Shown here: positions 36,931 through 50,800 of the stretch, piece by piece
How the letters are laid out: each line of letters opens with the position of its first letter
Numbering within the stretch: position 1 is the first letter of the stretch
Source: Piper betle
Lineage: Eukaryota; Streptophyta; Magnoliopsida; Piperales; Piperaceae
Direction of reading: 5' to 3'
Length of the DNA: 64,000 nucleotides
Assembly: GCA_033002965.1 (NCBI GenBank)
Contig: JAURVB010014161.1
Coordinates: 1 to 64,000 of the forward strand
The notes under the pieces: model-generated
Told to the model about the DNA's origin: nothing
The model's input: only the letters and a program-made list of their open reading frames with translations
The model's database searches: none
Made by a program: the position numbers and the translations under genes

Positions 36931-39900
36931 TTTAATAACTCATAACATAAATATATAAAAATTAGATATTGATATCATTTTGATATTATTGTGTGTATTA
37001 TAAGTAATAAAAATAGGTCGTGATATTAATCTATTTTTTGACTATACTAATTCATTTTTATGTATTTTTAATATCATTATTTTTAAGAATATATTGCTAA
37101 TGACATTGATCACATTAACTTAATAATGACATTAATAGCATTGATGATATTTATTTATTTATTTTTATTAGATTAAATTATTTCAAATAAAATTATAATC
37201 AAAATGTTAATACGATGCTAATATAAAATTATTTAAAATGCCTTTGATGATATTATAATTTTATAATAATATTATTAATGTTAGACGACTACTAGATAAC
37301 TCAGCTTGTTTAAAGGGTGTAGTTATAAGAGGTAAACTAATTAAAGCAAAGGTGTTTTTAATTTTTTTTACTAGAAATAATTATTAATCAAGTTACAAAC
37401 CCATAATTAATATAAGAGAAAATTAATATATCTTATATTTGAAAATCTAATCCTTATGTAACGTTATTATATTAAATTTTAAATGGTTTCTAATTGAAAT
37501 TATTTTAAATCGAATTTGGATTAGGACTTTTTACATATATAATTTATATTAGATAAGAGTTAAAGATGATCTGATCCACATACATAAGGATTAAAATTTT
37601 TACTCGATAATTCATCTTTAATTTAATAATTCTGCATAACATAAAATTTTTATATATTTATTTATTGCTACAAAAATTTGGAGTATGATATTATATAAAT
37701 TTAAAATTTTGAAAATGATAAAGTTTATTTAATGTTAAATTTTTATTTGAATTAAAATATTTTACTTATTAATACCTACTTAATTGAAAAATTGGAATAT
37801 TTTTATCTTCAAAATTAAAATTATTTTTTATATGTTTGTATTGCATTTTATTCTTTTTTGTTAAAGTTAAATCGACTGTCACTTTTTTTATTTGAAAATA
37901 ACAATCCAATAATTTGTTTTTGTAATGAGTATGAGCATAATTCTGTACGGTTTATATAAGCTTACAGTTGTTTTGACCACGGTTCTTCTTAATTTATGGA
38001 TTTGTGATAGCAATTTTTTCTTTGAGTTTGCAAATACAAACTCTTTGGCATGCTACCTTAAGTGTCAATTAAATATTTACTTTGAGTCTTAATAAGACTG
38101 TCATTCCATTTTCTCCTCTCTTGCCATTAAAAAATCACAGTTATATTTCTTTTGCAAATAAATATCTTATAGTCCTCAACTTTGAAAGAAAAAGCAAGAT
38201 AAAGAAGAACAACAAGAGCGACGAATTTTATAAATATTGTATATAAGTGGCTTGAATTGTAAATAGCTAAAAGCCAATGGGGATTTTATATGCATATTAA
38301 ATAAAGTAGCTCGGTTCAGCAATTTTTTGTGATTTGAATTATTAGATAGGTTAGTGGATGAGGAGGTTGAGATGGTGGGTGGGGGTGGGTCCGACACTTA
38401 TTGATATTATATTATATTATGTCATATAATTTAGAAAAAAATTATTTTTAAAATTTTTTCGTTGTGAATTGATTTCAAAAAGAAAAGAGAGGACTGCATT
38501 AATTCTTTTGTGTTCATTTACTTTATGTATCTTTTTCTAAACAATATTTTAAATAAACTTTTTTTGTTAATTTATTTATTTAAGCAAATAATATTTGATC
38601 AAAATTTTTAATCAACTTATTTTTTGTAATTAATATATTTTCATTAATTTATTCTATAATTACATTATGTTTATCAATTTATTTTTTTATTGGCACATTA
38701 TTCAATGTCATCAACACTTATATTAATAAATTAATAAAACAATTGAATTAGAATAAAATTATTAAAAAATAACATGATAAAAAGATAAACTAAGTAAAAT
38801 TAAATGATAAAAATAAGTCATGTTATTAATTTATTTTTCGACTATATTAATTCATTCTTATGCATTTTTAATATCATTATTTTTAACAATATATTGCTAA
38901 TGCCATTGATCACATTAATTAAGTTAATAATGACATTAATAACATTCATGATGTTTATTTATTTAATTTTATTAGATTAAATTCTTTTAAATAAAATTAT
39001 AATCAAAATGTTAATACGATGTTAATATAAAATTATTTAAAATGTCTTTGATTATATTATAATTTTATGATAATATTATTAATGTTAAATGACTACTAAA
39101 TCACTAGGCGTATTTAAGGGTGTACTTATAAGAGGCACAACTAATTAAACGGAAGGTGTTTCTAATTATTTTCACTAGGAATAATTATTAATCAAGTTAC
39201 AAACCCAATAATTAATATAAGAGAAAAATTAATATATCTTATATTTGAAAATATGATCCCTACCTAACATTATTATATTCGATTTACAATGATTTTAAAT
39301 TGAAATTATTTTGAATCAGATTTGGGTTAGGGCTTTTTAAATTTATAATATATTGGACAATATATTCGACAATATTTTTTAGGTTAGATAAGAATTAAAG
39401 ATTATCTTGATCCACATACATAAGGATTAAAATTTTTACTCGATAATTCATCATTAATTTAAAAATTCTACATAACATAAAATTTTTATCTATTTATTTA
39501 TTGTTATTTATTGTTACAAAAATTTTGAGTATGATATTATATAAATTTAAAATTTTGAAAATGATAAAGTTTATTTAATGTTAAATTTTTACTTGAATTA
39601 AAATATTTTACTTATTAATACCTACTTAATTAAAACATTGGCATATTTTTATCATCAAAATTAAAAATATTTTTTATATGTTTGTATTGCATTTTATTCT
39701 TTTTTGTTAAAGTTAAATCAACTGTCACTTTTTTTATTTAAAAATAACAATTTAATAATTTGTCTTTGTGATGAGTATGAGCATAGCCCCGTATGGTTTA
39801 TATAAGCTTAAAATTGTTTTGAACTTAGTTCATTTATGTATTCGTGATAGCAATTTTTTCTTTGACCTTAAATATTTACATTGAGTCTTGATAACACAGT

Positions 39901-40134
39901 CATTCTACTTTATTTTCTCTGTTGCCCTTAAAAGATCACAGTTATATTTCTTTTTGAAATAAACATCTGATGGCCTTATTTTTTTAATTATATATGTCAC
40001 TTTGCCATATTAAAATAATATTTTAAATTTGTGGTATTGCCTTAGTAATTCTTTAAGGACCTTGGCTTGGTTTTTTTTTTAAACTTGATTTTGTATTTTA
40101 TGAATATATAGTACTAATAAATTTCTAATGTGCC

Positions 40135-40790
40135 TCATGTATTGCAAGCCTCACTTTAGTGTTTGGATTACTAAGAATTGGGAAAGAGGTCTCCTTTAGA
40201 AGCCAAGAGATCATGTAGAACGAGAATTGCTTAGAACCCGACACATGTGCATATTTATCTTATTATGTTGCAACTCATCCGCGGTGAGAAAAATAGGGTA
40301 AGATGAGAGATAGAAGGGGCACGTATTGCAACGTTAATTCTACGAATCCAGATTCCGTATTGCAACCTTAATTCCACGAATCCAGATTCCTCGATTAACT
40401 TCTAGAATAAAGAGAAGGGAAGATATGGATCACACTTCTAGCAACCTTAAACAAACTATAAATAGTCATTAACCATAACAAGGAAAGAAAGGAAACTAAT
40501 GCAAATAAGATAACACCAAGTTTGAGAAAAAACAATATTTCAAATATAACTTTACTCCAATCTATCAAATGTCTTAAATATATCAATTTTTATAGCACAC
40601 CAACCTTTCTTACTTCTTTTTTCATAGATGCTTTAAAACATTTATAAATAATGAGGATATTATCATTTATTTATTTGTTTTTAATGAAAGTTGATTGCAT
40701 CTGATTCAAACATCTTACACCCTTCACTAAAATTTTAAATATAATTTTATATATTTCATTATAGAGGTTAATTGGTCTTAAATCAGCTAA
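40135..40790 (-). pseudogene. L1-type (LINE) reverse transcriptase fragment 2
   Basis: This is a second, more decayed copy of the same stretch as 35,690-36,345, carried inside the repeat array. A local 60-bp tandem duplication (TACGAATCCAGATTCC word near 40,339 and again, as CACGAATCC, near 40,375) is private to it. It probably arose by duplication of the surrounding segment and not by a separate insertion, since neighbouring repeats are shared as well. Confidence 0.7.
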
Positions 40791-42129
40791 ATTGTTGGCC
40801 TAATATACTTACGAATAAAAATCTAATAATTCTTCCTAGAGATTTCACTTTTGCCTTAAAGAAATATTAGACAAGCCTAGTCACATCCTTAAAAATGACA
40901 TCTTAGATGATTTCAAAATTATCCATTTAAATCAATTTATTTTTTCATTAGCACATTATTCAATATCATCAACACTTATATTAATAAATTGATAAAACAA
41001 TTGAATTAAAATAAATTTATCAAAAAATAACATGATGAAAAGATTAGCTAATTAAAAATGAGTGATAAAAATAGTTTATGTTATTAATCTATTTTTCGAC
41101 TATACTAATTCATTTTTATACATTTTTAATATCATTATTTTTAACAATATATTGCTAATGCCATTGATCACATTAATTAAGCTTATAATGACATTAATAA
41201 CCTTGATGATATTTATTTATTTAATTTTATTAGATTAAATTCTTTTAAATAAAATGAAAATTAAAATATTAATACGATGTTAATATAAAATTATTTAAAA
41301 TGTCTTTTATGATATTATAATTTTATGATAATATTATTAATATACATTGACATGATCAACTTGACCATTATTAACAAACTTTCTAGTCTTGGTAAGAAGA
41401 AGAATGGTTAAGGATTTACCCGATGTAAGATATCAAATTGTTCGGGGAAGATCAAGGATTTACCTGATGTGAGATATCAGGTAGGAACTCTATACTATAT
41501 TACTTTTAAAAAGATTAAAGGAATATTTTCATTCCACATCCCCTCTAACTATGGGTTGTATTAGATATAAACCTCTTCTGCCCAACAAGTCTAGTCTTCA
41601 CAATGACGGGATGATAGAACACAATGGCCGGATGATAGAGCACATCTCTTCTACAACCCACAACAAATGGCATATTTACCCAAATAGAGCAAAAAAGAAG
41701 AATAAGAAAAATGGAAAAAATCAAAATAACTTCATTCATGCAACTTAAAAAGAAAAAAACATAGAAAAAAGACACTGACTTTAAAATGTGGCCTGCTAAA
41801 TAAATATCGCCCGGGTCAAACTTCTCAACGCCGGCACAAATATCAGAAGGGGGATGGGTGTAAATGTCGAAAGCTTTTTTTTCTTGTATTGTAAAAGAGA
41901 TATAACCACTTGCCACTGGTCAGAACTACCGGATAAAACTATAAATAATTGGGCTTGTTTAAAGGGTGCAGTTAGAGGAGGTGCGACTAATTAAAATCAA
42001 GGGTGTTTTAAAATTTTTTTAGTGGATATAGTTATTAATCAAGTTTTAAGCACTTAATTAATAAAAGAGAGGAAAAAATTATACTTTTGAATATAATAAA
42101 CGTCATAAATAATATCATCAGTTATTCAA

Positions 42130-42620
42130 TATCATCAGCGTCATAAATAATATATTGCTAAATATAATAAATTAATTTAAAAAGTAATTTTTTTTAAAAA
42201 ATAAATTATCAAATTGAATTGCTAATATATATATATATATATATAATGCAATATAAATGATATTAAAATATGCATAAAAATGAATTAGTATAGTCAAAAT
42301 ATAAATTAATGATGAGATAACCTATTTTTTACTTATCTTTAATTAGTTTATCTTTTATCATGTTATTTTTTAATAAATTTATTTTAATTTAATTTTTTTA
42401 TTAATTTATTAATATAAATGTCGATGACATTGAATAATGTGACAATGAAAATATAAATTGGTAAACATAATGTAATTATAGAATAAATTAATGAAAATAA
42501 ATTAATTACAAAAATAAGTTGATTGAAAATTTTGATCAAATATAGTTTGATTAAAAATAAATTAATAAAAAAAATATTTGAAATATTATTTTTTAAAAAT
42601 TACTTAACGCAAATTATCAT
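42130..42620 (-). repeat. Inverted copy of array segment Z/W
   Basis: The reverse complement of this stretch aligns along its length with 38,540-38,900 and 33,190-33,560 (ATTAATTTATTCTATAATTACATTATG...CACATTATTCAATGTCATC). It is the only copy found in this orientation. A TA run occupies 42,225-42,245. Confidence 0.7.
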
Positions 42621-42985
42621 AACAAAAATCACACAACCACTCACTTTTCGTTGTCAAATCAATACAACAAGATGGGGGCGGGGAAGCCCACTCGCTCCCA
42701 CACACCAGAAACAAAAAGGGGTCGTCCTCACTCATTTCACTCCCAAAACATATTTATACCTCTCTCATCTCTTTGTATATACACCCACTCATATCCCACT
42801 CTGAATATTATAAACACCCAAAGGATAATATACCTTCTAAAAACCGAGAAAAATCACAATAGTTAGAAAATACCATCATTTGGGTTGAATTCAGTTAGAA
42901 AAAACACAATAGTTAGAAAATACCCCAATTCAGCTCACTCGCGAACCGAACTAGAAATGTCACAGGTGATCGAAACATTCATTAA

Positions 42986-44892
42986 TGTAATACCCCAAGT
43001 CTGGTTCACGTTTGTGAACCGAACCGGCATGTCACGGGTCCGGGTTAGGTCATTTAAATAGAACCTAACTCATGTGGATTTACTCAACATCTTAAGATGA
43101 AGATATGACTCACTATATGGATAACCTGAAAAATCAATTTACACACCAATAACAATTGCAACAAAATCAATAAAAATTCTAAAATAAATCGGACAGAGTG
43201 TGCCCTAAAAGTGCAACCCACTTGTAATCTAAATAAAAATCACTATATGATATTTGCATTCATACAGAATTCTAATCTAAAACTGTATACATCACTTTGA
43301 ATTTGAGTCTCAACCCACTTGTACATTTTATTCATATTTCACATTATATCATCATGTCTTGCATTTAATCACATCATTCTCAATATAATAACAACAAAAA
43401 TAAAATATTAAACATTCATCATCTGACATGCGTGTGAAAGAGACATCACTGCTCCTCCGTCTAGGTTGGCACATCCAAGTCATGCTCGTCACTTATATAT
43501 ATTCTAAAATAATATGTCAGTAACGAGTGTTACTGGTTCAAAATATAACTATAATGGCTATGAGAAGAAAAAATTCTTATACTACACCAGAACCCTCTAA
43601 ACGGCACCTACTGATGAGGCGCCAGGCTACAAACTCGGAAGCATCCCAAACTAACTGGTCTACTAATGCCTCTCTAGGAATTTTCTCATTTCATTTTCCT
43701 AGTCCCTCGAGATTACCTGTATATCCTAAGCCCTCTCCTTTCCTCCATAATTCTCCTTGCCTTAAGCACGAAGGCCGAGTATTCTCAGACAGTCACCTTT
43801 AGTACCCTTTGAACCACAAGTCTGGACGTGCGCCATACTTAACAATACCTGTAAACCTTCACGTTCTCCAAGTGTGAGGAACTCAAACGCAGAGTTGTCA
43901 GGATCTCTTGGGAATGGAACAGCCCGCTTACTAATCCAAAGTTCGCTTTGACCGGCACGTGCACCCGCTCATTGTACGTACAAGTTGATTTTCCCATCTC
44001 TCGTCTCACTAAAATGTGATAAAACTATATATAGGTCTGGAAAAAGGATTTATATAATAGGCCCGAAAAAACTTCAGGTGGATCTTGTTTTCAAAAACAT
44101 ACTCGAAGGATCTCATCCTTGAGGGTTATTAATCTGAAAAATTAGTTGGCCCGGGTTAAGTGGGATCCAATAAAACGCCAGTTAACCCGTCCTGCAAGTA
44201 ATAAAACAAACATATGATAGACTAAAGCGTAAAACAGGGACGAGCCCTAAACGAACCTAGTAGAAGCTCTGAGCGTGTTTTCAGGCATAGGCGGCGAGCT
44301 CCTACTTCGTACCTACACAACAACACCAAATACTAATGCCTAGTATAATGCATGAATGCTACACTCCTCATCAATCCATATAAGACAACAACTATTTACA
44401 TGAATTTAAATTTAAACCCTAATTCATTTTATCATTTGTTAACATGCATTTAAATTTAAACCAACATATATTTACAATCACACCATTTGCATCACAATAA
44501 GATCATAAAACAATTCATTACAAAATAACATTGGAGAAAATTCTATACCAAATTATCACTCACGCGGCGACAGTCTGCGATTGCCTTGCCAAAGCATGGT
44601 GACGATAGATGAGGGGCTAGGTTGGAGGAGCTAGCTGCCCCCTTTTTCTAATGCTTTCTTGCCGCACCCATGCAGAATTTTCAGCTGGACAGCAGCCGTC
44701 GGCCATGGTAGCGGCACCGGTCGCCGGTGGCAACAACTTGCAGTGGTGGCTTCGTTTTCGAAGTCACTATGCATGGGGTGGATGGGGCTGGGAATGTGTT
44801 AGGAATGTCGAGGGAAGAGTGGGGGAGGGTTGTCAAAGTCTGTCATTGGAGTCGAACTGATTGGTTCTGACTATAAAACCCTGACTCGGGTC
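42986..44892 (+). mobile_element. Long LTR copy B
   Basis: It starts TGTAATACCCC at 42,986. It shares the family landmarks: the TAAAAATTCTAAAATAAA stretch near 43,172, GTGTTACTGG near 43,527, GAAGGCCGAGTA near 43,770, GGATCTCATCCTTGAGGG near 44,109 and AGGCGGCGAGCTCCTAC near 44,288. The 3' end is degenerate (TGTTTTATA) and runs straight into copy C. Just upstream, 42,880-42,985 contains a second, partial LTR start (AATACCCCAATTCAG...GAACCGAACTAGAAATGTCAC), so an older copy was probably displaced there. Confidence 0.6.
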
Positions 44893-47848
44893 ACATGTTT
44901 TATAGCTAATTAATTTAATTTGGTCAACCCAACCTAGATCAACTCTCGACGTGTCTCAAGATGGTGATACAAACATTCAATGCGTAGATGAGATGTTTAG
45001 GCTTTAATGTTATTTTAGATGAATGATATAATGTGCAATCCATATTCCAAACAAAACAAACCCATTAAAAATTCTAAAAGCGACAATTTTTAAAAGAAAA
45101 CTGATAGGGTCTCCCATAACAATGCAATAGGGACCACCCTATCAACAACAAATGATATATTTATGTCATGATAAAAAACCTAAAACATTGCCAAAATATT
45201 ATACTTTCACATCATGATAAACTTTATCTTCCTGAGTCGGGTCTTGACTTCATTTGCTCATCATGTTCATTTCAATTTATAACAACTATCACACAAACAC
45301 ACACACACACACACACAACATTTCATCATTCACACAAATATTTCTTGCAATAAGGCATTATAGCATTTATCTACAATAATTCATAACAGTTCATCACATC
45401 ATATTTTCCTTTCATCTCGGTAGGTATATGTGTGCACGTTGTATTGTTGCTCTTCCATGGTCCCTATAGTGCTCAGTCATTCAAGTTCTCACATATATAT
45501 ATAATACGAAAAAGTCACTAACTAGTGTTACTGGTCTAGAAATAACTACATAATCAAATTAGCACATGAGAGATGACTCTCATATTAAATAAAATCAATA
45601 ATATATTCTTCTTTATTAGAATCACTCATAAGGGCATTAATCAGGAATCGTAAGCCTTAGCTTGAACAATGTCCCATTTTGACTGATAATATGCTTGTCT
45701 CAACATTTTCATACTATCTCACATTTGGGAAATCCATTATACTAAAGCCCTCTATATCCTCCGTATAACTCCTAGCCCTAAGCACTGAGGTCGAGCACTC
45801 TCGCACAGGCACCTTTAATACCCTTTGAATCCACACGTTTAGACATGCGCTGTATTACAGTACCCGTAATCCTCCACACTTTTCTAGGTTTTAGGAACTC
45901 AAAATATGGAGTTGTCAAGATCTATTAGAAATAGAACAACCCATTCACCAATCCAAAAATAACTTTAAATGACACGTATACCCGCTCATGGTACGTACAA
46001 GTTGACTTTAACCTTGTCTCGGATCTCATTGAAAAATTGAAAATCAATATATGTAGGTTTGGATAGGGATTATAATATAGTAGGCCCGAAGGCATCATGA
46101 TATGGATCTGAGTTTTAAAAGACAAACTCGAGGGATCTCATTCAAAAGGTTTATTAATCTAAAAATATGATCGACTAAATGGCCCGTGATGAGTGGGATA
46201 CAATGAATTCACCACTCAACATGTCTACTCACCTGTCAAACAAAATCTCAATATATGAGATTATTAAACCAAAAGCAAGTCCTAAACGGACATGGTAGAA
46301 GCTTTAATCGTAGTCACGCGCCTAGGCTGCGAGCTCCTAGTCCATACTTACACATCAAATCTAAAAGCTAACGCCTATTATCTGAATGATGCATTCACAT
46401 ATCCTAAATAACACACTGACATCAATGCATTCACAATCCACGTCATCAAGTCAAAATAATCATATCAAAAATTCCCTAACTAGTGCATTTGGCAATATTA
46501 TAACCAACACTAATTAGTCCTATTCACATCAATTCACCTTATGATTTTCTAAATTACATTGCACTTAATTAACGACTCATACTTAATTTGCCTAATTAGA
46601 TTGTTAGCATTCATTCAATGCAATTCAAATAATTCAAATTCATTATATTTACAATGAAAGAATTTCATCATGACAATCAATCAAGTCCTAACATGTTATG
46701 CTAATAATTATCAATTTTAAACAATTAAGTCAAAAGTAATTATACTTTATGTCACAGTGACGGTGACAACGATTAACAACAATGGTGCCGATTAGGGTTT
46801 GGCCGCGAATTGTGGGAATCAAATTTGGCATCCGACGGCATCCAAAGTTTGATTGGGTTTAGCGGAAGGAATTTGGCAAAAATTTAGCGATTTGCGGTGA
46901 ATTCTAGCAATTTCGACGTTTTCGGTGATTTCTAGCCATGGCTGGCAAGGCTGTCGCTGGCAGGGGCTTGGCCGGCAATGTGGCATGATCAAGAGTGTGG
47001 ATCAGCACATGCTTGGCAAGCTCAATGTGACCATAGTGAGGATGAGGGTTACAACAACGGTGACAGTCATCGCGGCTGCTGTTTGTCGGGCAAGGCTTGC
47101 CTGATCGACCTTGGGCATGTCTCAACAGCGGCGGACGATGGGGGAAAAAGATCATCTAGGTCAATGGGATGGTGACGGCAGAGCGGGCAGCTAGCGGCAT
47201 AATCGGCATCGGGAACGTAATGTGATGCACGGCTTCTTTGGGTCGTGGAGGTCGCGAGACAGCCAGGAAGGTGGGGGATGGCTCGGCAATGGTCTGGCGG
47301 AGGTCGGCGACAGCGGTAAAGTGGTCGGAGGCATCGTCGGTGGCAGGGTCGACGTCAGTGAGAGAAGGAAATGTCAAGGAGGGGTCGAATAGGTCGGTGA
47401 CAATTTCATAAATAAAAGTTAACCCGACTTCAACTTGTGTCAAAAATAATAATTAACTCCTAATAAATTCTTAAAAAATCCACAAAATATGGAAAAATAC
47501 CATAAAATATAATACACTCAATTACATCAAAATGACATACTATATAACTAATAACCCACCTAAACTGCTATCTAACACGACCTAATGCATTATTTGGCTT
47601 AAAAAAATAATTATATGATCAAATACATAAAAAAATAATTGGCATACTATCATATACTTTAATAACTCAGTTCTTATTATTTTTTTGAAGTTATCATCAT
47701 ATACTCGGATACACTTGACCCTCATTGCTCATAACACATGGTAGACCTCAACTCATCGCACGTATTCTGAAACTAATTATCCTCAAGCCGATGGCTTAAT
47801 CGACTAATTGAGTAATGTAAAACCCAGACTCGAGTTACGGGGTGTACA
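44893..47848 (+). mobile_element. Long LTR copy C
   Basis: It aligns with copy D from D's position about 61,992 on, so it lacks roughly the first 70 bp of the LTR and abuts copy B head to tail. It ends ...GTAAAACCCAGACTCGAGTT then GGGGTGTACA at 47,848, a CA end that mirrors TGTAACACCCC. A CA microsatellite lies at 45,291-45,318. No retrotransposon proteins are seen inside or beside it. Confidence 0.6.
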
Positions 47849-50800
47849 ATATAACATACTAAATCAGACCTGAATGGAATTTGGTAACTAGTATACCAGT
47901 CGGATTGTTTGGTCTGGTCCAATTTTACAAAACTAACTATATTACTTATAAATCGAACCGCCCACCACCCCACAAAAAATATTAAAAAATTAAATAAATA
48001 AGAAAATTTTAACACTTTTAAACATAAGAAAATTTTTAACTTTTAAATTTTACATTTTTTATGCAATTTCACAACGACCAAAGAGACCCAAATATAATGA
48101 AATAATTCATTAGCAACAATTAGATGGTCAAACCTCAAAACACCATCATAAAATTGATTGCTAAATCTCAATCAAATTGTGATTATCTAATGGTGATCAT
48201 TTATTTATAGATAAGAGTGAATCAAGGATAAGGCTAATTAATGATCAATCAAAGTGAATCAAGGATAAAGTGAATCTAAATTTATTAAGAATCAAAACTA
48301 GTCATATTTATTATGGTCAATAAAATTTATAATAAATAAGAACAAATCATACTTATTTTCGTCCCAAAATATTCTCTTTGTATTTACCTTTTTTAAATTA
48401 GATAATATTAATATTATAAACAGTATCATCAAGATGGAATAACCTTTTGAATGAGAGTACTAGAGTTAGAATAAACTTTTTTCACTTTTAATCTTGAATG
48501 GTTAATACTAGTAAGTAATCCAATGCGCGGGCTACTTAATAAGATAAGTCGGTAAATTTATGTAAAAGTGACAAAAATAACAAAATGGACTAACATAACA
48601 CTATTTTTGTCAGAGATAAGTGTCTAAAAAAATAACAGTATAAAAAAACATTTCAATAGCCTTTGTAAATGTCAAGTAAAAATGTTAGTATTGTGAAATC
48701 ACAATATCATTTCAATAGATTAATTTTAAATACGAAATCATTTTTATTCCAACATTTAATCGCTATTGAAAAATAAAATTTAAAATCTAAGTAAAAAATG
48801 ATAATGCGCATTTTGGTAATTTCTTGCTTAAAGATTAAGATTAGTAATCTGCTTCAAGAACTAAACAATACAAAGAAAATGATCATGGTAAAACCTTGAT
48901 AGTTTGCCCGGCCTTCCTAGCAACAAATTAATACATCTACATGACCATACTAATATGTAATAGATTTTTTTTTAAATGACAGGATACAATTTCAGGCAAG
49001 TTAAAGTGAGCACAAAATACATTTGAACTCACATAAAATATAAACATCCACAGGCCTCTCCAACTTAGAAAGGTTAAATTTAATATGGTTCAAGGCTTCA
49101 AGGTACAAAAAAATCCGTCCTGGCATGGTTATTAAGATGCTCTGGATTTTTCACACTCATTTATCATATTGCTCCAAACTCGATTCTTTAAAGCAGGGGT
49201 GACTACAAAGAACAAGAGAAGATAACATGGGATTACTCCTACCAGATTGCAGCATTACTCGAGTTTTTTTAAAGCCATTTTACTTACTAATCAACCTAAG
49301 AAAATAAGAAAATATTGAACTCTACATAGCCAAACTGCTTGTTTTACATATAGAACAAAATTAGATGCACTTGGGTGAAGACGCAAATCACATAACAATA
49401 GCAAATGTGGCTCACCCATGAGAGATATGGTTAACAGTCATAAAGCAAGAATAAAAAACTTTCAATGAACTATTATTACATTGGCGTGATTCAATCAAAA
49501 ACTGTAAATACTAAATACCTAATGAACTCCCTTCAGGAATACCAATCTGCATTCTGTTGGCCAACTTCCTCATATATGTGATTGCATACCTGTCAAAAGC
49601 AAAAACATGACATCGAAATTTGTTATGATCAGATGCACTTCCAAATATCATGATACATCATACAATTTAGGAACTCAGAATCACACTTCTTATGAACGGG
49701 ATTTAAAAGTTGCACACCATTCTTCAAAGATGATAAACTTGCTACTTAATCAGCTCCACAATTAATTGCAAAAACTTTCAAATTATAAGCAATGCATGTC
49801 TTGGGCCCTTTAAACTACTGGTTCTACTCATTCAACAACCTCGTTAAAAACACAAGAATCCAAGTCTCCTCACACAAACCATCGAAGTCTGCTCTCATCC
49901 ACTTCAAAATGTCTAAATCGCCCCGGACGAGCCGCCATTGCTGCTGCCCACAATGTTCTCCACCCCTCCTCCTTGCCCTTGCCGATGCTGGTCTATCGTT
50001 GATTGCAGAGTTGTCTGCCCTACCGTCAGACACACCTGAAAGGAATTCACCGGGATGTTAGAATCAACTCAAATAACGGACTTGCAAAAAAGAAAACAGA
50101 TTATAAAAAAAAATTCCATCAGACAAGAATTTCAATGGTTATCGCTGCAAAAAAAAAAACCAAAGGTTATTGACATTCAAGAAGAAGCATCTACCTTTCC
50201 TCAAACAATGCCCCTCATCAACATAAAAGAAGTGGTCTCCAAAAGATGTCGAAAAATTGTCACCAAAAGGTGTCAAAAAAATTATGAATAAATATGATAA
50301 TTAAAATATAATAATTGTCATTTCAAAAACTATAGGTCTAACATCTGCTAATTGGAAAAAAGGTGACAACTGACAGATGGAAATAAACAAAGTCAAAAAA
50401 ATATGAACAAATTAGAGAACATATAAATAACAAATTATTTTATTAATAAAAAATGAAATAAAAATATTTCACCCTGCTATAACAAATAATACTAATAAAT
50501 GCAACTTGACTATTCTTTCATAAATTTGTAAGCATGAAAGAATTTCACAGCATCAAACTAACAATAGATATAGCTGGTAGGATGTGAAAGGGTTCAACTC
50601 TTTTATTTAGAAACTTCTCAATAAATAAATAATATATATTAAACACAGTAAAATTACTTAAAAAATATTTATAAGTCAAATTTACAAAAAGGGACATCTT
50701 TAAAATGCCAAATTTTCAAAGGGTAAATCGAGGTTAGCACTTTGGATCAAAAATGAATTATGGCGTCTAGGGATTTGCTGTAAAACTTGCTACAGCAAAC

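Larger units (their letters stand above)
31690..42110. repeat. Complex array of diverged direct repeats, about 10 kb
   Basis: Several segments recur in the same orientation and partly the same order. Segment V (31,695-31,965; 33,870-34,230; 41,560-41,980) has AAAAAATCAAAATAACTTC, then GTCGAAAGCTTTTTT-like words. Segment X (31,965-32,520; 34,230-34,830; 37,310-37,930; 39,110-39,770; start of a fifth at 41,980) has TTATTAATCAAGTTA and TTTTACTTATTAATACCTAC. Segment Y (32,655; 36,400; 40,850) has AAATATTAGAC...GCCTAG. Segment W (33,540; 37,040; 38,860; 41,100) has CATTATTTTTAACAATATATTGC. Spacing of X is about 1.8-3.1 kb, so the array has been rearranged by deletion and insertion. Open frames here are short and not conserved. 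Confidence 0.75.
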
